Position numbers and translations under genes: made by a program
Shown: positions 8,201-16,626 of the stretch, piece by piece
How the letters are laid out: the number at the start of each line of letters is the position of its first letter
Numbering within the stretch: position 1 is the first letter of the stretch
Notes under the pieces: generated by a model
What the model was told of the DNA's origin: nothing
What the model saw: only the letters and a program-made list of their open reading frames with translations
Database searches by the model: none
From: Amarobacter sp035326025
Lineage (GTDB): Bacteria > Chloroflexota > Dehalococcoidia > Tepidiformales > Tepidiformaceae
Length of the DNA: 22,333 nucleotides
Reading direction: 5' to 3'
Assembly: GCA_035326025.1 (NCBI GenBank)
Contig: DAOKYT010000047.1
Coordinates: forward strand, 1-22,333

Positions 8201-10557
8201 GGGCGCGGCAACCGGCCCTCTGGTGCTACACTCTCGGGGATGGAACGACCTTCTGATCCTGCGGACGCATCTCTGGGCAACTCCGAACTGGTGTCCGTTG
8301 GCCTCGGCGTGCTCGGGTTCGACTCGTTCACGACGTTCGTGTCGGCGCTCCGTGGAGCCGGGGTTTCCGTCGAGCCAGGCAGGCTCTGGTCGGCGATGGT
8401 CTTGCTCGGCTGGGCAATGTCCGGCACCGGCGAAGGCGGGATGGGTTCGCCCCCGACGTTGACCGCCCCCTGACCCATCGGCAAGCCCGTCTGGCTCACG
8501 ACCTCTTCCGGCATGATCTCCCCGGTGGCCTTCTCCCACATCTCCGCAAACGTGCGCCCTGGGCCGGTGCCGCCGAAAAGGTCGGCCTGGTTCGGCGGCG
8601 GGAGAGCCATGACCGACTCCGAGTAGCCACGGAGAGCCTCGCGCATCTGCTTTGGCGCCCGGTTGTGCTCATCCATGAACTTCAAGAACTCGCGCGCTCG
8701 CGGGTTCAGTTGCATCTCATCGCCGAACATCGAGGACTGCGAGAGGTAGTCGCCGATGGTCTTGAACTTCAACGTGCCCGACTTGATGCGGGCGAAAGCG
8801 TCCGCAGCGGAGGCGATGTCGTCGGCCACCGAGAACTCCGCGGCGATCCGGCCAGCACGCACGCCAGCCTCCATCTGTGCGACTGCGGGCAGGGATGCCT
8901 CCATGCCCTGCCGCACGTTGCGGACGGATGGATCGGGACTTTCGAAGAAGTCGGCGAGCAGCCGCTGGCCGGCCTCCCCGCCATAGGTCTTCGCGAAGAA
9001 TGCCGCCTTCAATCGCTGCATCCCCGCCGCGTTCAGGTTCCCGTTCGCATCCATGAGGGCGGCGCGCTCGTTCTCTGGGAGCCGGTTCATGAACGACCGC
9101 ACGAACTCCGCCGACCGCGGCGATCCGATCACCTGGTCAAGCGTCGCCCCCTCTGGGATGTCCAGGTTGTGGATCAGCTCGTCGGGGATCATCTTGGCGT
9201 CGGCCATCGCCGTTTCCACGGTGCCCATGCGGAGAGTCGATGCACCATTGGCTTCGGCGCCGAAGGCGGCCCGGTCCACGTCAGTCAGCCGTTCCCGCAC
9301 CAGATAGGGTCGCGACATGTTCGCGATCTCCTCCCTGGGAATGCCAAACTCGGGGAGCTTCTCACTGAGCTGCCGGACGTACTCCGCATACACGTCCGGG
9401 TGATCTTGCGCGGCCCGGATCGTCGCCATCGTCCGGCCGTTGCCGGATTCCACGATCCCGTCACCGCCAATGATGGGGATGCCGTTCTGGAGGTCGCCTG
9501 TTTCGGCAAGGAGCTTCTGCGGGTCGAGGTTCTGGGCCATGCCTTCGACCTGCAATTTCCCGGCCGCGCTTCCGCGGTTGCGGGGCTGGATCTCTCGGGC
9601 GTAAGCCGGGTTCTCCGCCATCGACCACGGGTCGTGGCTCACCACCAGATCCTCCAGGTCAACCAGCCGGTAGCGGAACTCATAGCTCCTGGCCGGGTCG
9701 ATGCTGCTCCGCACGACCGAGTGCTTCCCCTCCGGCTTGTTTTCGATCGAGAGGCCGACGCGCCCCTTTGCAATCTGTCGCGCCCCGGCGCCGCCCGCCA
9801 CGCCGCCGGCCACCGATGCCGCAATCACCCGCCCGGTCTTCGGCAGCTTGTTCCACCCTGGGATCTCGTCGCCATAGGTCGCTTCCGCCTCGCCCGCGAC
9901 GTTGCCGCCGAGCACCACGCCGGGTCCGCCTGATTCGAGCAACTCGTAGGCCACCCGCCCGGTCTTGCCGCCGAGCCCCGCTGCCTTGACGCCCTTGGCT
10001 GCCAGCCCGGGCCCGACGTAGCTCAGGGGATCGATGGCTGCCCTGGTCACGCCGCGCTGAATGGCACTCTTCTTGGGGTCGGCCAGGTACTCCTCGGTCG
10101 CCTGCTTCCCTTCGCGATAGGCGTCGAGCGGGTTCTTTGCCGCGGCCACGAGCGATTCGCCCACGTCCTTGAAGCTGGCCGTCTTTCTGTATCGCTGGCC
10201 CGTCTCGGGGTCGGTGAAGACCTCCGAGCGGGTCAGTCCGGAAACGACGCCGAACCCGGGCTTCCCAACGTACTCCGTCGGCGCGTCGAGTACCTTGAGC
10301 GCCAGCCCGCCCGCCTTCTTGCCCAGCTCCCCGGCATCCTCCGCGATGTCCTTGATGCCGCCGCCAAGTTTCTTGAGCGGGTTGCTCGACTTCTTCGACT
10401 TCCCCTCGCGCACGCGGTCGATCGGCAGCGTCGTGTCGCGCTTCGGCGCCGCTTGCTGCTGCTCTTCGTAGTACGCCGCGTTCTGCCGGAAGTCGCGAAC
10501 GTCGCGCTCCCGGACGTCCTGCCGGTTCCCGTACCGCCATGGTCGATAGACGGGCAT
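5224..10557 (-). CDS. Giant polyvalent-type phage protein with DdrB/ParB-like domain, 1777 aa
   Basis: Residues 1 to about 290 are basic then Gly/Ala-rich helical segments. Residues about 297 to 520 look like the DdrB-like ParB-superfamily domain: LVDLEDLVVSHDP, a REIQPRNRGSAAGKLQVEGM segment, and the core GGDGIVESGNGRTMATIRA, whose GNGR matches the ParB-fold turn. Residues about 700 to 845 form a Pro/Gly/Ser-rich linker. The remaining 930 residues resemble the long helical C-terminal regions of phage polyvalent proteins, with YTRAAVETVIKAI and a hydrophobic segment LLLAEGAALVWTINTL. Such proteins are thought to travel with injected DNA and act early in the new cell. Its place within the head operon, before the scaffold gene, supports packaging in the virion. 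AGGAG lies about 5 bases before the ATG. Domain naming is by recall; catalytic activity is not established. Confidence 0.85.
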   Translation of the reverse strand: MPVYRPWRYGNRQDVRERDVRDFRQNAAYYEEQQQAAPKRDTTLPIDRVREGKSKKSSNPLKKLGGGIKDIAEDAGELGKKAGGLALKVLDAPTEYVGKPGFGVVSGLTRSEVFTDPETGQRYRKTASFKDVGESLVAAAKNPLDAYREGKQATEEYLADPKKSAIQRGVTRAAIDPLSYVGPGLAAKGVKAAGLGGKTGRVAYELLESGGPGVVLGGNVAGEAEATYGDEIPGWNKLPKTGRVIAASVAGGVAGGAGARQIAKGRVGLSIENKPEGKHSVVRSSIDPARSYEFRYRLVDLEDLVVSHDPWSMAENPAYAREIQPRNRGSAAGKLQVEGMAQNLDPQKLLAETGDLQNGIPIIGGDGIVESGNGRTMATIRAAQDHPDVYAEYVRQLSEKLPEFGIPREEIANMSRPYLVRERLTDVDRAAFGAEANGASTLRMGTVETAMADAKMIPDELIHNLDIPEGATLDQVIGSPRSAEFVRSFMNRLPENERAALMDANGNLNAAGMQRLKAAFFAKTYGGEAGQRLLADFFESPDPSVRNVRQGMEASLPAVAQMEAGVRAGRIAAEFSVADDIASAADAFARIKSGTLKFKTIGDYLSQSSMFGDEMQLNPRAREFLKFMDEHNRAPKQMREALRGYSESVMALPPPNQADLFGGTGPGRTFAEMWEKATGEIMPEEVVSQTGLPMGQGAVNVGGEPIPPSPVPDIAQPSKTIADQSLPGSTETPAPRSADTNVVNESNPSTPRPTDTSSELPRDASAGSEGRSIPESVAPEGRLPRPEGEPPTVPARGLGTEGRGRPTGGIGGRIEEPPGLPPEGPPREPPMGDGKGGTRPFGEQPDIDLFNMPTREETLRRARVREGALAKKVGNKVASELGKLVPEEVRTKVDPFIRQANEIAHKISHTAEWMITRERAVLRASGIELKKADDGAFHLFADGRDVGLAEDVIEQLGSGKAAYDSLTDLQKDALGVIREHNTLLNGNTRFHGGEVRIDPEIEGDYFGRRVIARKYDAEGGPVRIEKAEGMVQSRKVGAERTKSRVIESAEKLQEMGFELDDPWVARLAIARGKLMTAEDAYLAKNLTPLQAKDAGSTLGLTSVSGHPAFNNQWYTPEVAKRIQKGLDAAERGTPERFIAEVNSVLTPLRASFDLSASLQQGTRLWLTDPKAAATYWWQVTKSLGDPKVFDGAVLKLDADGPGIQYLISRGLRYTGDSGVDDFLLPQPLLNRLGKAQGPAGLAGKGLAKGLTKSNEHFSRTLNLYRIHFANSQYKRLVALGLEGADLDDAMEKSMAGVNRSFGWTGTKVTTLEEAGLFAPRYTRAAVETVIKAISDGGIEGNLARQHMGLLLAEGAALVWTINTLRGYETEFDPRDPNFMRFRNVGGLDVSPFGTYNTLFRAIAGTVAGGGGEGGTGRAGQLWRFAEGKMSPGLKLVYEPFIKGETFLGEPLDPLGSPGGFAKAVKEQAKSSVPFGVQNLIQEGPLAAGIGSLGVSSTPMTPAEKRDFGRDAVARRDFGKSYEELSGADKAMVNEDPGVRKHQERVDRRALRTSGEFAQSTKIRKQVEEELNTSAQYLAAGRDDAGNPFTGKDFRNAYNDTMLRAAGARSTLNFKGGDAAVDGWFDLYKQATMPNGQVDYDKLERLQGEYRAKNPSIDEKVDRAVGVHDNAAVRQLREAKKLASEYYALPAYRGMSTEESERASQILSMANDLVSYGKARNRAAALRLLTSFDAEGVQLARRASRRGPNPARARFRKQNPLFAEFYSSISPLTTEPSG

Positions 10558-10578
10558 CTCTCTCTCCTAGCGGGCGAA

Positions 10579-10884
10579 TTATCGTGCTGTTCGGGCTTTC
10601 CTCGCCTTGATTGCGTCGCTGATTAGGTGTTGCCCAAGTAGCGACGCGCAAGCCGGGTGGAGGAACACGTCATTCGGAGCACAGCCGTCCGTGGCTTCTC
10701 CATGCCACATAACAAGCGGCCATCCACTGTGACCATCCTGGGGACACGGTTCGGTGAGTTCGTTCCCACAGAAGAAGCACACACGCGCGCGCGCAAGTGG
10801 CCCGTAGACGAAAACCTCTGCCGACTCGTAGCACCCCTCGTCGTCCGGTGTCGCGGGTTCGATGGGGCCGGGAACCACACTCAC
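10579..10884 (-). CDS. Small Cys/His zinc-binding protein, 101 aa
   Basis: The protein contains CFFCGNELTEPCPQDGH and later CAPNDVFLHPACASLLG, giving several Cys and His residues that could bind one or two zinc ions. The C-terminus is basic (DAIKARKARTAR), compatible with nucleic-acid contact. I start it at the GTG at 10884 because AGGAG lies 7 bases upstream and overlaps the stop of the preceding gene; a GTG at 10926 would extend it by 14 residues but overlaps that gene by 32 bases. It lies between two large presumed internal virion proteins. No family is recognised. Confidence 0.7.
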   Translation of the reverse strand: MSVVPGPIEPATPDDEGCYESAEVFVYGPLARARVCFFCGNELTEPCPQDGHSGWPLVMWHGEATDGCAPNDVFLHPACASLLGQHLISDAIKARKARTAR

Positions 10885-10894
10885 TGTCCTGCTC

Positions 10895-12361
10895 CTACCC
10901 GAACGTCGCAAGGCGACTGTTGCCACCCTTGGGCCGGGACGACTCCATCTCCTTGATGAAGTCGCTCACGCCGGAGGAACCGCGCACGGACTCCACAGCG
11001 CCGATCTTCGCTTCCTGCTCGCTCGGGAGGAGCCGGGAGAACTGGCGGTAGTCCACCTGCTGCCCGCTGGCCTCTGGGATGTTGATGCCCTGCGCGTTGG
11101 TCGTGGAGCCACCATAGGCGCCGAAGCTCGCAATCCGCGGACGGTTGGCCGTGGTCAGGCTGTTGGCGATGTTCTGGAGGTTCTCTTGCGCCGCGTCACC
11201 CCCATCTGCCGCCCACGGGTTGCTCCCGAGGAGCCGGTTCGCAAGGGCAGCCGGGTCCATCTGCCCGAGTTCCTCCGCGCCGGGAGTCGCCCCCTGTTGC
11301 TGGACCTGGGCCTGCGTGCCCGTAGTGCCCGCCATCGGCTGTGTACCCGTGAAGGCATCCTGGGCCGAAGTGCTCCCCCCGGAGGTTCCCGCAACGACGG
11401 CGCTGCGCTCCTGGTCGGCCTGCATCGCCGCGATGTTGCTCCCCGTGGCGTCCGCGACCGTCGCCGGGTCGATTTCGTCCTCGGGGACTTCCTGGGCCGC
11501 CATCGCAAGGCTCATGCCGTTCACGATGATGTTCCGCTTCTGGAGCCAGCCGGCGTACTTGAGCCAGTTGCGCGGGCTCGCCGCGAGCTCCGAGTCGTAC
11601 TTCGCCACTTCGAGCGCCAGTCCGAGCATCGCCTCTTGGTTCCGGTTCTTCTCGGCGACCGCCTGTTGTGCCAGCACTTCCCGGTCAAAGCCGAGTTGAA
11701 GTTGCAGCCGCTCCATCGCGGCCGAGTTGTTCTCGGTCGTGACCCACTTCTGGACGCCCCAGTCCCCCTCCGCGATGTACCGGCGGGTCGCGTCAGCCAG
11801 CGTCGCCTCGCGCCATGACGCCTCGATCTGCGCCTGGACACGTTCGGTCGCACCAGCTTCCTGCATTCTCGTTCGCTCGGTCGCGCCCGCATCCTGCATG
11901 GCCGCGATCCGTTCCTGCGTCGCGAGCCCTTCGCGCTCAACGGCTCGGTCCTTCTCGGCTTCTGAGGCGTCGAAGGCGCTCCGCTCCGCGAAGGTGCCCT
12001 GCACGGAGGAAGCGGAGTTCGGGTTGGGCTGGTAGGTCGCGCTCCGGTCGGGAGGGGGGCCGAACTGACTGATGATCCACGGGTCGTTCGCGCCGAACTT
12101 CTCCGCGTACTTGCGGAAGTAGGCTTTGGTCTGTTCGGTGATCGATGTGCCACCGTTGTTGAAGTCCGCCTGCGAGGGTTGGCCGATGGACGCGTCGCCA
12201 TAGCCGGGCAGCCCGCCTAGGCCCAAGATCCAGCGTTCGGCGAGCGAACGGGCGACAGTATCAACCCAATCCTGGCGGGAGCCAGCAAAGTCGGGCGCGT
12301 AGTAGTCGTTCCCGTTCGGCCCGTAAGTCGGCGTGGTGCCGGTGTAGGCTGGCTGCGTCAC
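10895..12361 (-). CDS. Coiled-coil internal-virion-like protein, 488 aa
   Basis: The first 125 residues are Gly/Pro/Asn/Tyr-rich and low complexity, with one helical piece (DWVDTVARSLAERWILGLGG). Residues 130 to 270 are a long charged helix, probably coiled coil, with a tandem 11-residue repeat: MQDAGATERTR at 155 and MQEAGATERVQ at 166. The last 200 residues are Ala/Gln/Gly-rich. No enzyme motif, signal or membrane helix is seen. Its GTG start overlaps the previous stop as GTGA, with AAGGGAG 8 bases upstream. Composition and position between the M23-like gene and the giant suggest an internal or ejection protein; this is inference. Confidence 0.75.
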   Translation of the reverse strand: MTQPAYTGTTPTYGPNGNDYYAPDFAGSRQDWVDTVARSLAERWILGLGGLPGYGDASIGQPSQADFNNGGTSITEQTKAYFRKYAEKFGANDPWIISQFGPPPDRSATYQPNPNSASSVQGTFAERSAFDASEAEKDRAVEREGLATQERIAAMQDAGATERTRMQEAGATERVQAQIEASWREATLADATRRYIAEGDWGVQKWVTTENNSAAMERLQLQLGFDREVLAQQAVAEKNRNQEAMLGLALEVAKYDSELAASPRNWLKYAGWLQKRNIIVNGMSLAMAAQEVPEDEIDPATVADATGSNIAAMQADQERSAVVAGTSGGSTSAQDAFTGTQPMAGTTGTQAQVQQQGATPGAEELGQMDPAALANRLLGSNPWAADGGDAAQENLQNIANSLTTANRPRIASFGAYGGSTTNAQGINIPEASGQQVDYRQFSRLLPSEQEAKIGAVESVRGSSGVSDFIKEMESSRPKGGNSRLATFG

Positions 12362-14148
12362 CGCTTTGCTCCCTTCTGTGCCGCCTGCTGCTGCATGGCG
12401 TACTCCTCAGCCGATGCCGGGATGCCCGTGATCTGCCGCATCGGCGCCCACGGGTCCCATCCGTCGCCGGGCCCATCCGTGAACACCGGGGTCGGCCCCG
12501 GGTTGACGGCCATCTTGGAGGCCATTGCCTTTTGGAGGCTCGCCATGACCTTCGCCCGCAGTTGCGGATCGTTCGCGCGGGCCTGCGCGGCCTGCTGCTG
12601 TTGCGCCCGGTCGAAGGCACGCCCTTGCTTCGCGGCACCCTTGATCTGGTGGAACGTGTACGCCTCGTCGAGCGGCATGATGTTCGCGCCCTCCGGGATC
12701 ATCACTTCCTCCGGCCCGCCCTGCCCGACAATCTTCGACCCGAAGCCCGGCACTTCCATGATCTCCGGGCCGCGTTCGCCGACGTAGCCCGGGCCGCCGG
12801 GGATGTTCGTCCCACCTTCCGCGAAGGACCGCTGCCACCACTTCTTGACCTTCTTGCCGGCCGTCCTTGCGGCACCTGGAAGCCCGCGCCCGGAAACCAG
12901 GCCCAGGGCGTCTATTGCGGTGTTCCCGAGCTTGTTCCAGTCCGTGCCTGCGCTGGGTACCTGTGCCTGGGGCGCCTGTATCCCCTCCGGCGGGTTGTCC
13001 TGCCAGAAGCGGTTGATGGTCGCGTTCCCACCACGGGTGTTCCACGGGTTTCCGGGCGGCGCCGCCTGATTGGTCGGCGTTCCGCCAGACATGCCGGCCA
13101 TCGCACCTGTGGGGTCGCCGATGGCGCTGGTTGGGTCGTTCGGTTTGACCGGAGCCGATGACGGGATGCCGCCGCCACTTCCCGGAAGCGCGATACCACC
13201 CCCGGGAGCCGGAGGCTGGTCGCTGATGCCGAGTTTGCCGAGGTACTCGTCCATGACGATCTTCTGTGGCCGGATGAGCTGCTCGGTCGGCGACTGGAAA
13301 GGTGCGGCGGTCGCGTCCATCATGCCCGCGCGGGCCACGCCGGCGGCGGCACGCTGCTCGCTCTGGGCCTGTGCTGTCTCGTTCTCGCCTTTGGCCATCT
13401 CGCGGGCAAGGACGTACTTGTCGTACCACTGCTGGAACGCGCGGTCTGCCTGCCGCCCTTCGAAGTCGCCCGCCTTGATGCGGTTCTCGAACTCCTGCTG
13501 GGCCGGGTCAACGTCGTTCGTCGTGGCCTTCGGGTGCCCGAACTGGTCAGTGAAGTCGGCCATGTCATTGAAGGCCGCATCGTAGGCATCGAAGAGCGCG
13601 CCGTCCTGTGGTCGCCCGGCTCGGATCCATGCGCTCTGTGCCGCGAGGAGCGCCTGCTTGCGCTCTTCGTAAGCGGCATCGAGGTCGGGATCGCTGTAGT
13701 TCCGTCCCCTTGGCTGAGTCATCTGTTGCCCCCCGGATGCCGCTGTGCCGCCTACCCACGGCGACGGGTCGATGTACTGGCCGTCCTTCTGCACGTCATA
13801 GGAGACGTGCGGGCCGGTGGACTTGCCGGAGTTCCCCGAAGTCCCAACGACCTGGCCTTGCGCTACCGTGTCGCCAACTTTTACGTTGACGCTATCCATG
13901 TGGCCCCACTGGTGAATCGTCCCGTCCGCCGCCTGCACCCAGACGAACTTTCCCCAGCCGCTCGAATGGTTCGGATCGTTCGAGACGGCGACCACCTTCC
14001 CGGCCACATTCGAGTCGATGGGGGTGCCGGCCGGGACGCCGTAGTCGATGCCCTTGTTGAAGTGCGCGGCACCGTTGTAGGGGCCGTCGAGTGCCTCGTC
14101 GGTCGGGCCGTAGCCCTGGGTAACGTTTCGCATCCAGTCGTATGCCAT
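12358..14148 (-). CDS. M23 peptidase-like virion protein with tape-measure-like C-terminus, 596 aa
   Basis: Residues about 10 to 133 have the fold signature of M23 (LytM-type) endopeptidases: HFNKGIDYGVPAGTPI, then GHMDSVNVKVGDTVAQGQ, then GPHVSYDVQKDGQYIDP. Active members cut peptide cross-links in the cell wall, here presumably during DNA entry. The zinc-binding residues are altered: the usual first His position is Asn31, with His29 two residues before it, and the HxH motif is HVS (His114, Ser116). Asp35 and His83 are kept. Residues 135 to 330 are helical and charged; 330 to 420 are Pro/Gly-rich. Residues about 440 to 500 hold FAEGG, GYVGERGPEIMEVPG and GGPEEVMIPEGANIMPL, typical of tape-measure or internal-protein C-termini. 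AGAGG precedes the ATG by 7 bases. Confidence 0.85.
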   Translation of the reverse strand: MAYDWMRNVTQGYGPTDEALDGPYNGAAHFNKGIDYGVPAGTPIDSNVAGKVVAVSNDPNHSSGWGKFVWVQAADGTIHQWGHMDSVNVKVGDTVAQGQVVGTSGNSGKSTGPHVSYDVQKDGQYIDPSPWVGGTAASGGQQMTQPRGRNYSDPDLDAAYEERKQALLAAQSAWIRAGRPQDGALFDAYDAAFNDMADFTDQFGHPKATTNDVDPAQQEFENRIKAGDFEGRQADRAFQQWYDKYVLAREMAKGENETAQAQSEQRAAAGVARAGMMDATAAPFQSPTEQLIRPQKIVMDEYLGKLGISDQPPAPGGGIALPGSGGGIPSSAPVKPNDPTSAIGDPTGAMAGMSGGTPTNQAAPPGNPWNTRGGNATINRFWQDNPPEGIQAPQAQVPSAGTDWNKLGNTAIDALGLVSGRGLPGAARTAGKKVKKWWQRSFAEGGTNIPGGPGYVGERGPEIMEVPGFGSKIVGQGGPEEVMIPEGANIMPLDEAYTFHQIKGAAKQGRAFDRAQQQQAAQARANDPQLRAKVMASLQKAMASKMAVNPGPTPVFTDGPGDGWDPWAPMRQITGIPASAEEYAMQQQAAQKGAKR

Positions 14149-14152
14149 CTCG

Positions 14153-14572
14153 CTACCTCTTCATCCGCTTGAGCTGGTCTTGCCACTCAGGGTTCTGGGG
14201 CGTGATGTTCGGGTCCGGCAGGCTCTTCCGCTGTGCCCGTGCCAGCTTCGCGAACTCGAGCAGCTCCTGGTCGTCGCGGCTCGTGAACCGCTTCTTGAGC
14301 CGATAGAGGTCTTCGAGCGCGTCGGGGTCGTCCCAGTAGCCCGGCGAGAAGTTGACGGCCGCGGTCATGAGGATCTGGAACTGGTCGAACTCGTCCAGTT
14401 CTTCCGCGTCGGCGGGCCGCTCGGGCGCCAGCGCTTCCGCGAGCTTCTGGGCGTCCTCCCACATCCGGTCGGCAACCATCTTCGAAAGGTCGTAGAGGTC
14501 AGTAGACACGGGCTTGCGGCCCCGCCTCTGTCCCCGCTTCCCCGGCCGGGAGTAGTTAACCGCGCTGATCAT
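14153..14572 (-). CDS. Uncharacterised protein next to portal, 139 aa
   Basis: The ATG overlaps the portal stop as ATGA, so it is probably translated by coupling; no good independent ribosome binding site is seen. It begins with a basic stretch (SRPGKRGQRRGRKP), continues with acidic helices (APERPADAEELDEFDQFQIL), and ends in a charged helix followed by DPNITPQNPEWQDQLKRMKR. The NFSPGYWDDPDALEDLYRLK segment has no match I recognise. Position after the portal gene suggests a head or neck assembly role; no function can be given. Confidence 0.75.
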   Translation of the reverse strand: MISAVNYSRPGKRGQRRGRKPVSTDLYDLSKMVADRMWEDAQKLAEALAPERPADAEELDEFDQFQILMTAAVNFSPGYWDDPDALEDLYRLKKRFTSRDDQELLEFAKLARAQRKSLPDPNITPQNPEWQDQLKRMKR

Positions 14573-16626
14573 GCCGGCACCCGCTGTTGCTGGACGCCGC
14601 CCGGGGTCTGGGGGATGCCAAGACCCTGATGGCTGATCCCCTCCGCCGGCGCGCCCGCCATCGGCCCGCCTTCAAGCCGCGGTTTCACATGGGGCTGCTG
14701 GTTCAACGGCGTACCATCGATCCCGGCGTTGGCCGGGTTGTTCCCCTGGTTCTGGAACTGTCCGCCGCCGCCCATGTGGGCCTGCTTCGCCTGTTCGATG
14801 GCCTGGTAGAACGGACTCGCCATATCCTGGCGGGTTGCCTCGAACCGCTCGGTCGCAAGCCGCACCGCCATCTGGAGCACTGTTTCGTCGTAGGCCGGAC
14901 TCGCCGTGAGCCGGTGCATCTTGATCTCCTGGTCTTCCTGGTACGGGTCTTCCACTCCGACATGCTCCATTGCCCGGCGCGGCGACCAGATCCCCGCGTC
15001 CTTCATCTCGATCGCACTCTTCCGCTCGGCGATCTCGTCCTGCTTGATGCCCTCGTCGATGTGGACGTTGATGGCGAAGTCGGTCGTATGCTCCTTCGCG
15101 AACTTCAAAATGGGCCGGTACTGGGCGCCGTCCTCGGTCTCTTCGATCGCGCCCGGGAGGGTGATCCCACCGGGAAAGTCCCGTTCGATGATGTGCCGGA
15201 GGAAGTAGAAAATCTTGCGCCACTGCCGCGCCGCGTTCGTGTAGATCGGCGCCAGCACCGAGAGCTGCATCGACCGGATCTGGGCAATCGCGTAGCCGGC
15301 CATGTCCCCGCCAATGGCCTTCCCGAAGTTCGAGAGGGTCGAAGACTCCAGCATCCCGTTCAGATAGTCCATGTACTTGAAGAAGTCGGGCATCATCTGG
15401 GCGTCGAGGTAGGGAAACGTGATGTCCTCGGCTGGCCCGAGCATGTTCATTTGCCCGAGAAGCACCTGGCGGGTCAGCGGCGAGCCGTCAATCGGGCTCA
15501 CGAGCCCGTGCTGCGGGTTCTTCAGGAACGGGGTCGGGAAGCCGTGCTGCATCGCGTTCGAGGCGAGAATCGCGCTGAACATGATGACCTGCTTCGCGGT
15601 CGCCAGGGCCGGGTCGATGATGCCGTGGCTCTTGTAGCCCGGGTCGCGGTCGCTCGACTGCTCCCCAAGGGCCGGGAACATCGGCACCACGCCGTAGTTG
15701 TGCTCCCACTGCTCCACGAGCACGCCATCGAGGTAACACTGGTACGTCCACGGGTCCATGAAGACCACTTTTCGGACGGCCTGGGCGATATTCGCCCCGC
15801 TTGGCGACCCTGGCCCCCGGTCATGGGTCGTATCGACCACCTCGGACCCGCCCATCCGCACGTCCTGCCCCACAAACGGCTCGCTGAGGGTCGTCCCGGG
15901 CTTGATCCACTCGCCGATCTTTCCGTCCTGCCCCCTGACCGGCTTGTAGCCCATCCCGAGCTCAATATCGAGCGCCATGTGCTCGCTTTCGATGATGCAA
16001 AGAGCCAGCCGCTCGCGGTCGGAGAAGTACGGGAGCACCGTCTGGGGGTCGTAATCCTCGATGCAGATCGGCACGCCAGCCGCCGCCATCGCCTTCTCGT
16101 ACCGCTTCGAGTACGTTTCCGCATCTTCATCTTCGCCGCGCTTGTAATCCGGGTGGTTGAACCTTCGCGGGTCTGGGTAGACGCCGATCCACGACTCACC
16201 CCAACTCACCTGAGCGTCGATGCCCATGGCGTAGGGGTCGCGGTCCTGCTGGTCGGCGATCTGGACCCTCAGCGCGTGCAGCCGCGCCTCTTCCTTCGAA
16301 GCCTTGCGGATCGCGCCCGAGTCCGCGGACGGCGGGAGCACCTCGACGACGGGTTCCTGCTTGGCGATCAGTCCCGCGACGCGGTTGATCATGTCCCGCA
16401 ACTGCGGCAAATCGGGCGGCACCAGCATCTTCCGGTAGGCTGCCGGGATGTGGCGGATTACCTCGTCCCACTCGCCCCGGCGAGCCTTTTTCTTCTCTTC
16501 GATCGCCTTTAGGACGGGCTCCCGCTGCCGGCGGAGCTGTACCGCGAGCGCCTTCACCTGCTCGAACGTCGGCGGCTTGTAGTTCTCGGGCTTTTCACTC
16601 AGGCGGAGAGCGGCGGATTCAGCCAT
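14569..16626 (-). CDS. Portal protein, 685 aa
   Basis: The portal forms the dodecameric ring through which DNA is packaged and ejected. The order large terminase, portal, scaffold, capsid is kept in this operon, though with inserts. Visible features are an N-terminal helical region with DMINRVAGLIAKQEP, the wing region DAQVSWGESWIGVYPDPRRF, a central part with HNYGVVPMFPALGEQS, a long helical stem region (FKYMDYLNGMLESSTLSNFG through QWRKIFYFLRHIIERDFPGG), and a Gln/Gly/Asn/Pro-rich tail in the last 70 residues. The length is close to that of large podovirus-type portals. GAGGA lies about 11 bases before the ATG, a weak site. Confidence 0.9.
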   Translation of the reverse strand: MAESAALRLSEKPENYKPPTFEQVKALAVQLRRQREPVLKAIEEKKKARRGEWDEVIRHIPAAYRKMLVPPDLPQLRDMINRVAGLIAKQEPVVEVLPPSADSGAIRKASKEEARLHALRVQIADQQDRDPYAMGIDAQVSWGESWIGVYPDPRRFNHPDYKRGEDEDAETYSKRYEKAMAAAGVPICIEDYDPQTVLPYFSDRERLALCIIESEHMALDIELGMGYKPVRGQDGKIGEWIKPGTTLSEPFVGQDVRMGGSEVVDTTHDRGPGSPSGANIAQAVRKVVFMDPWTYQCYLDGVLVEQWEHNYGVVPMFPALGEQSSDRDPGYKSHGIIDPALATAKQVIMFSAILASNAMQHGFPTPFLKNPQHGLVSPIDGSPLTRQVLLGQMNMLGPAEDITFPYLDAQMMPDFFKYMDYLNGMLESSTLSNFGKAIGGDMAGYAIAQIRSMQLSVLAPIYTNAARQWRKIFYFLRHIIERDFPGGITLPGAIEETEDGAQYRPILKFAKEHTTDFAINVHIDEGIKQDEIAERKSAIEMKDAGIWSPRRAMEHVGVEDPYQEDQEIKMHRLTASPAYDETVLQMAVRLATERFEATRQDMASPFYQAIEQAKQAHMGGGGQFQNQGNNPANAGIDGTPLNQQPHVKPRLEGGPMAGAPAEGISHQGLGIPQTPGGVQQQRVPA

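Noticed and set aside
14587..16512. 641-codon open frame on the plus strand opposite the portal gene, and similar long antisense frames at 5536-7383, 4195-5376 and 17183-18622
   Set aside because: They are antisense to well-supported genes, have biased Arg/Pro/His/Leu-rich translations with no domain, and follow from the high GC third codon position of the true genes.
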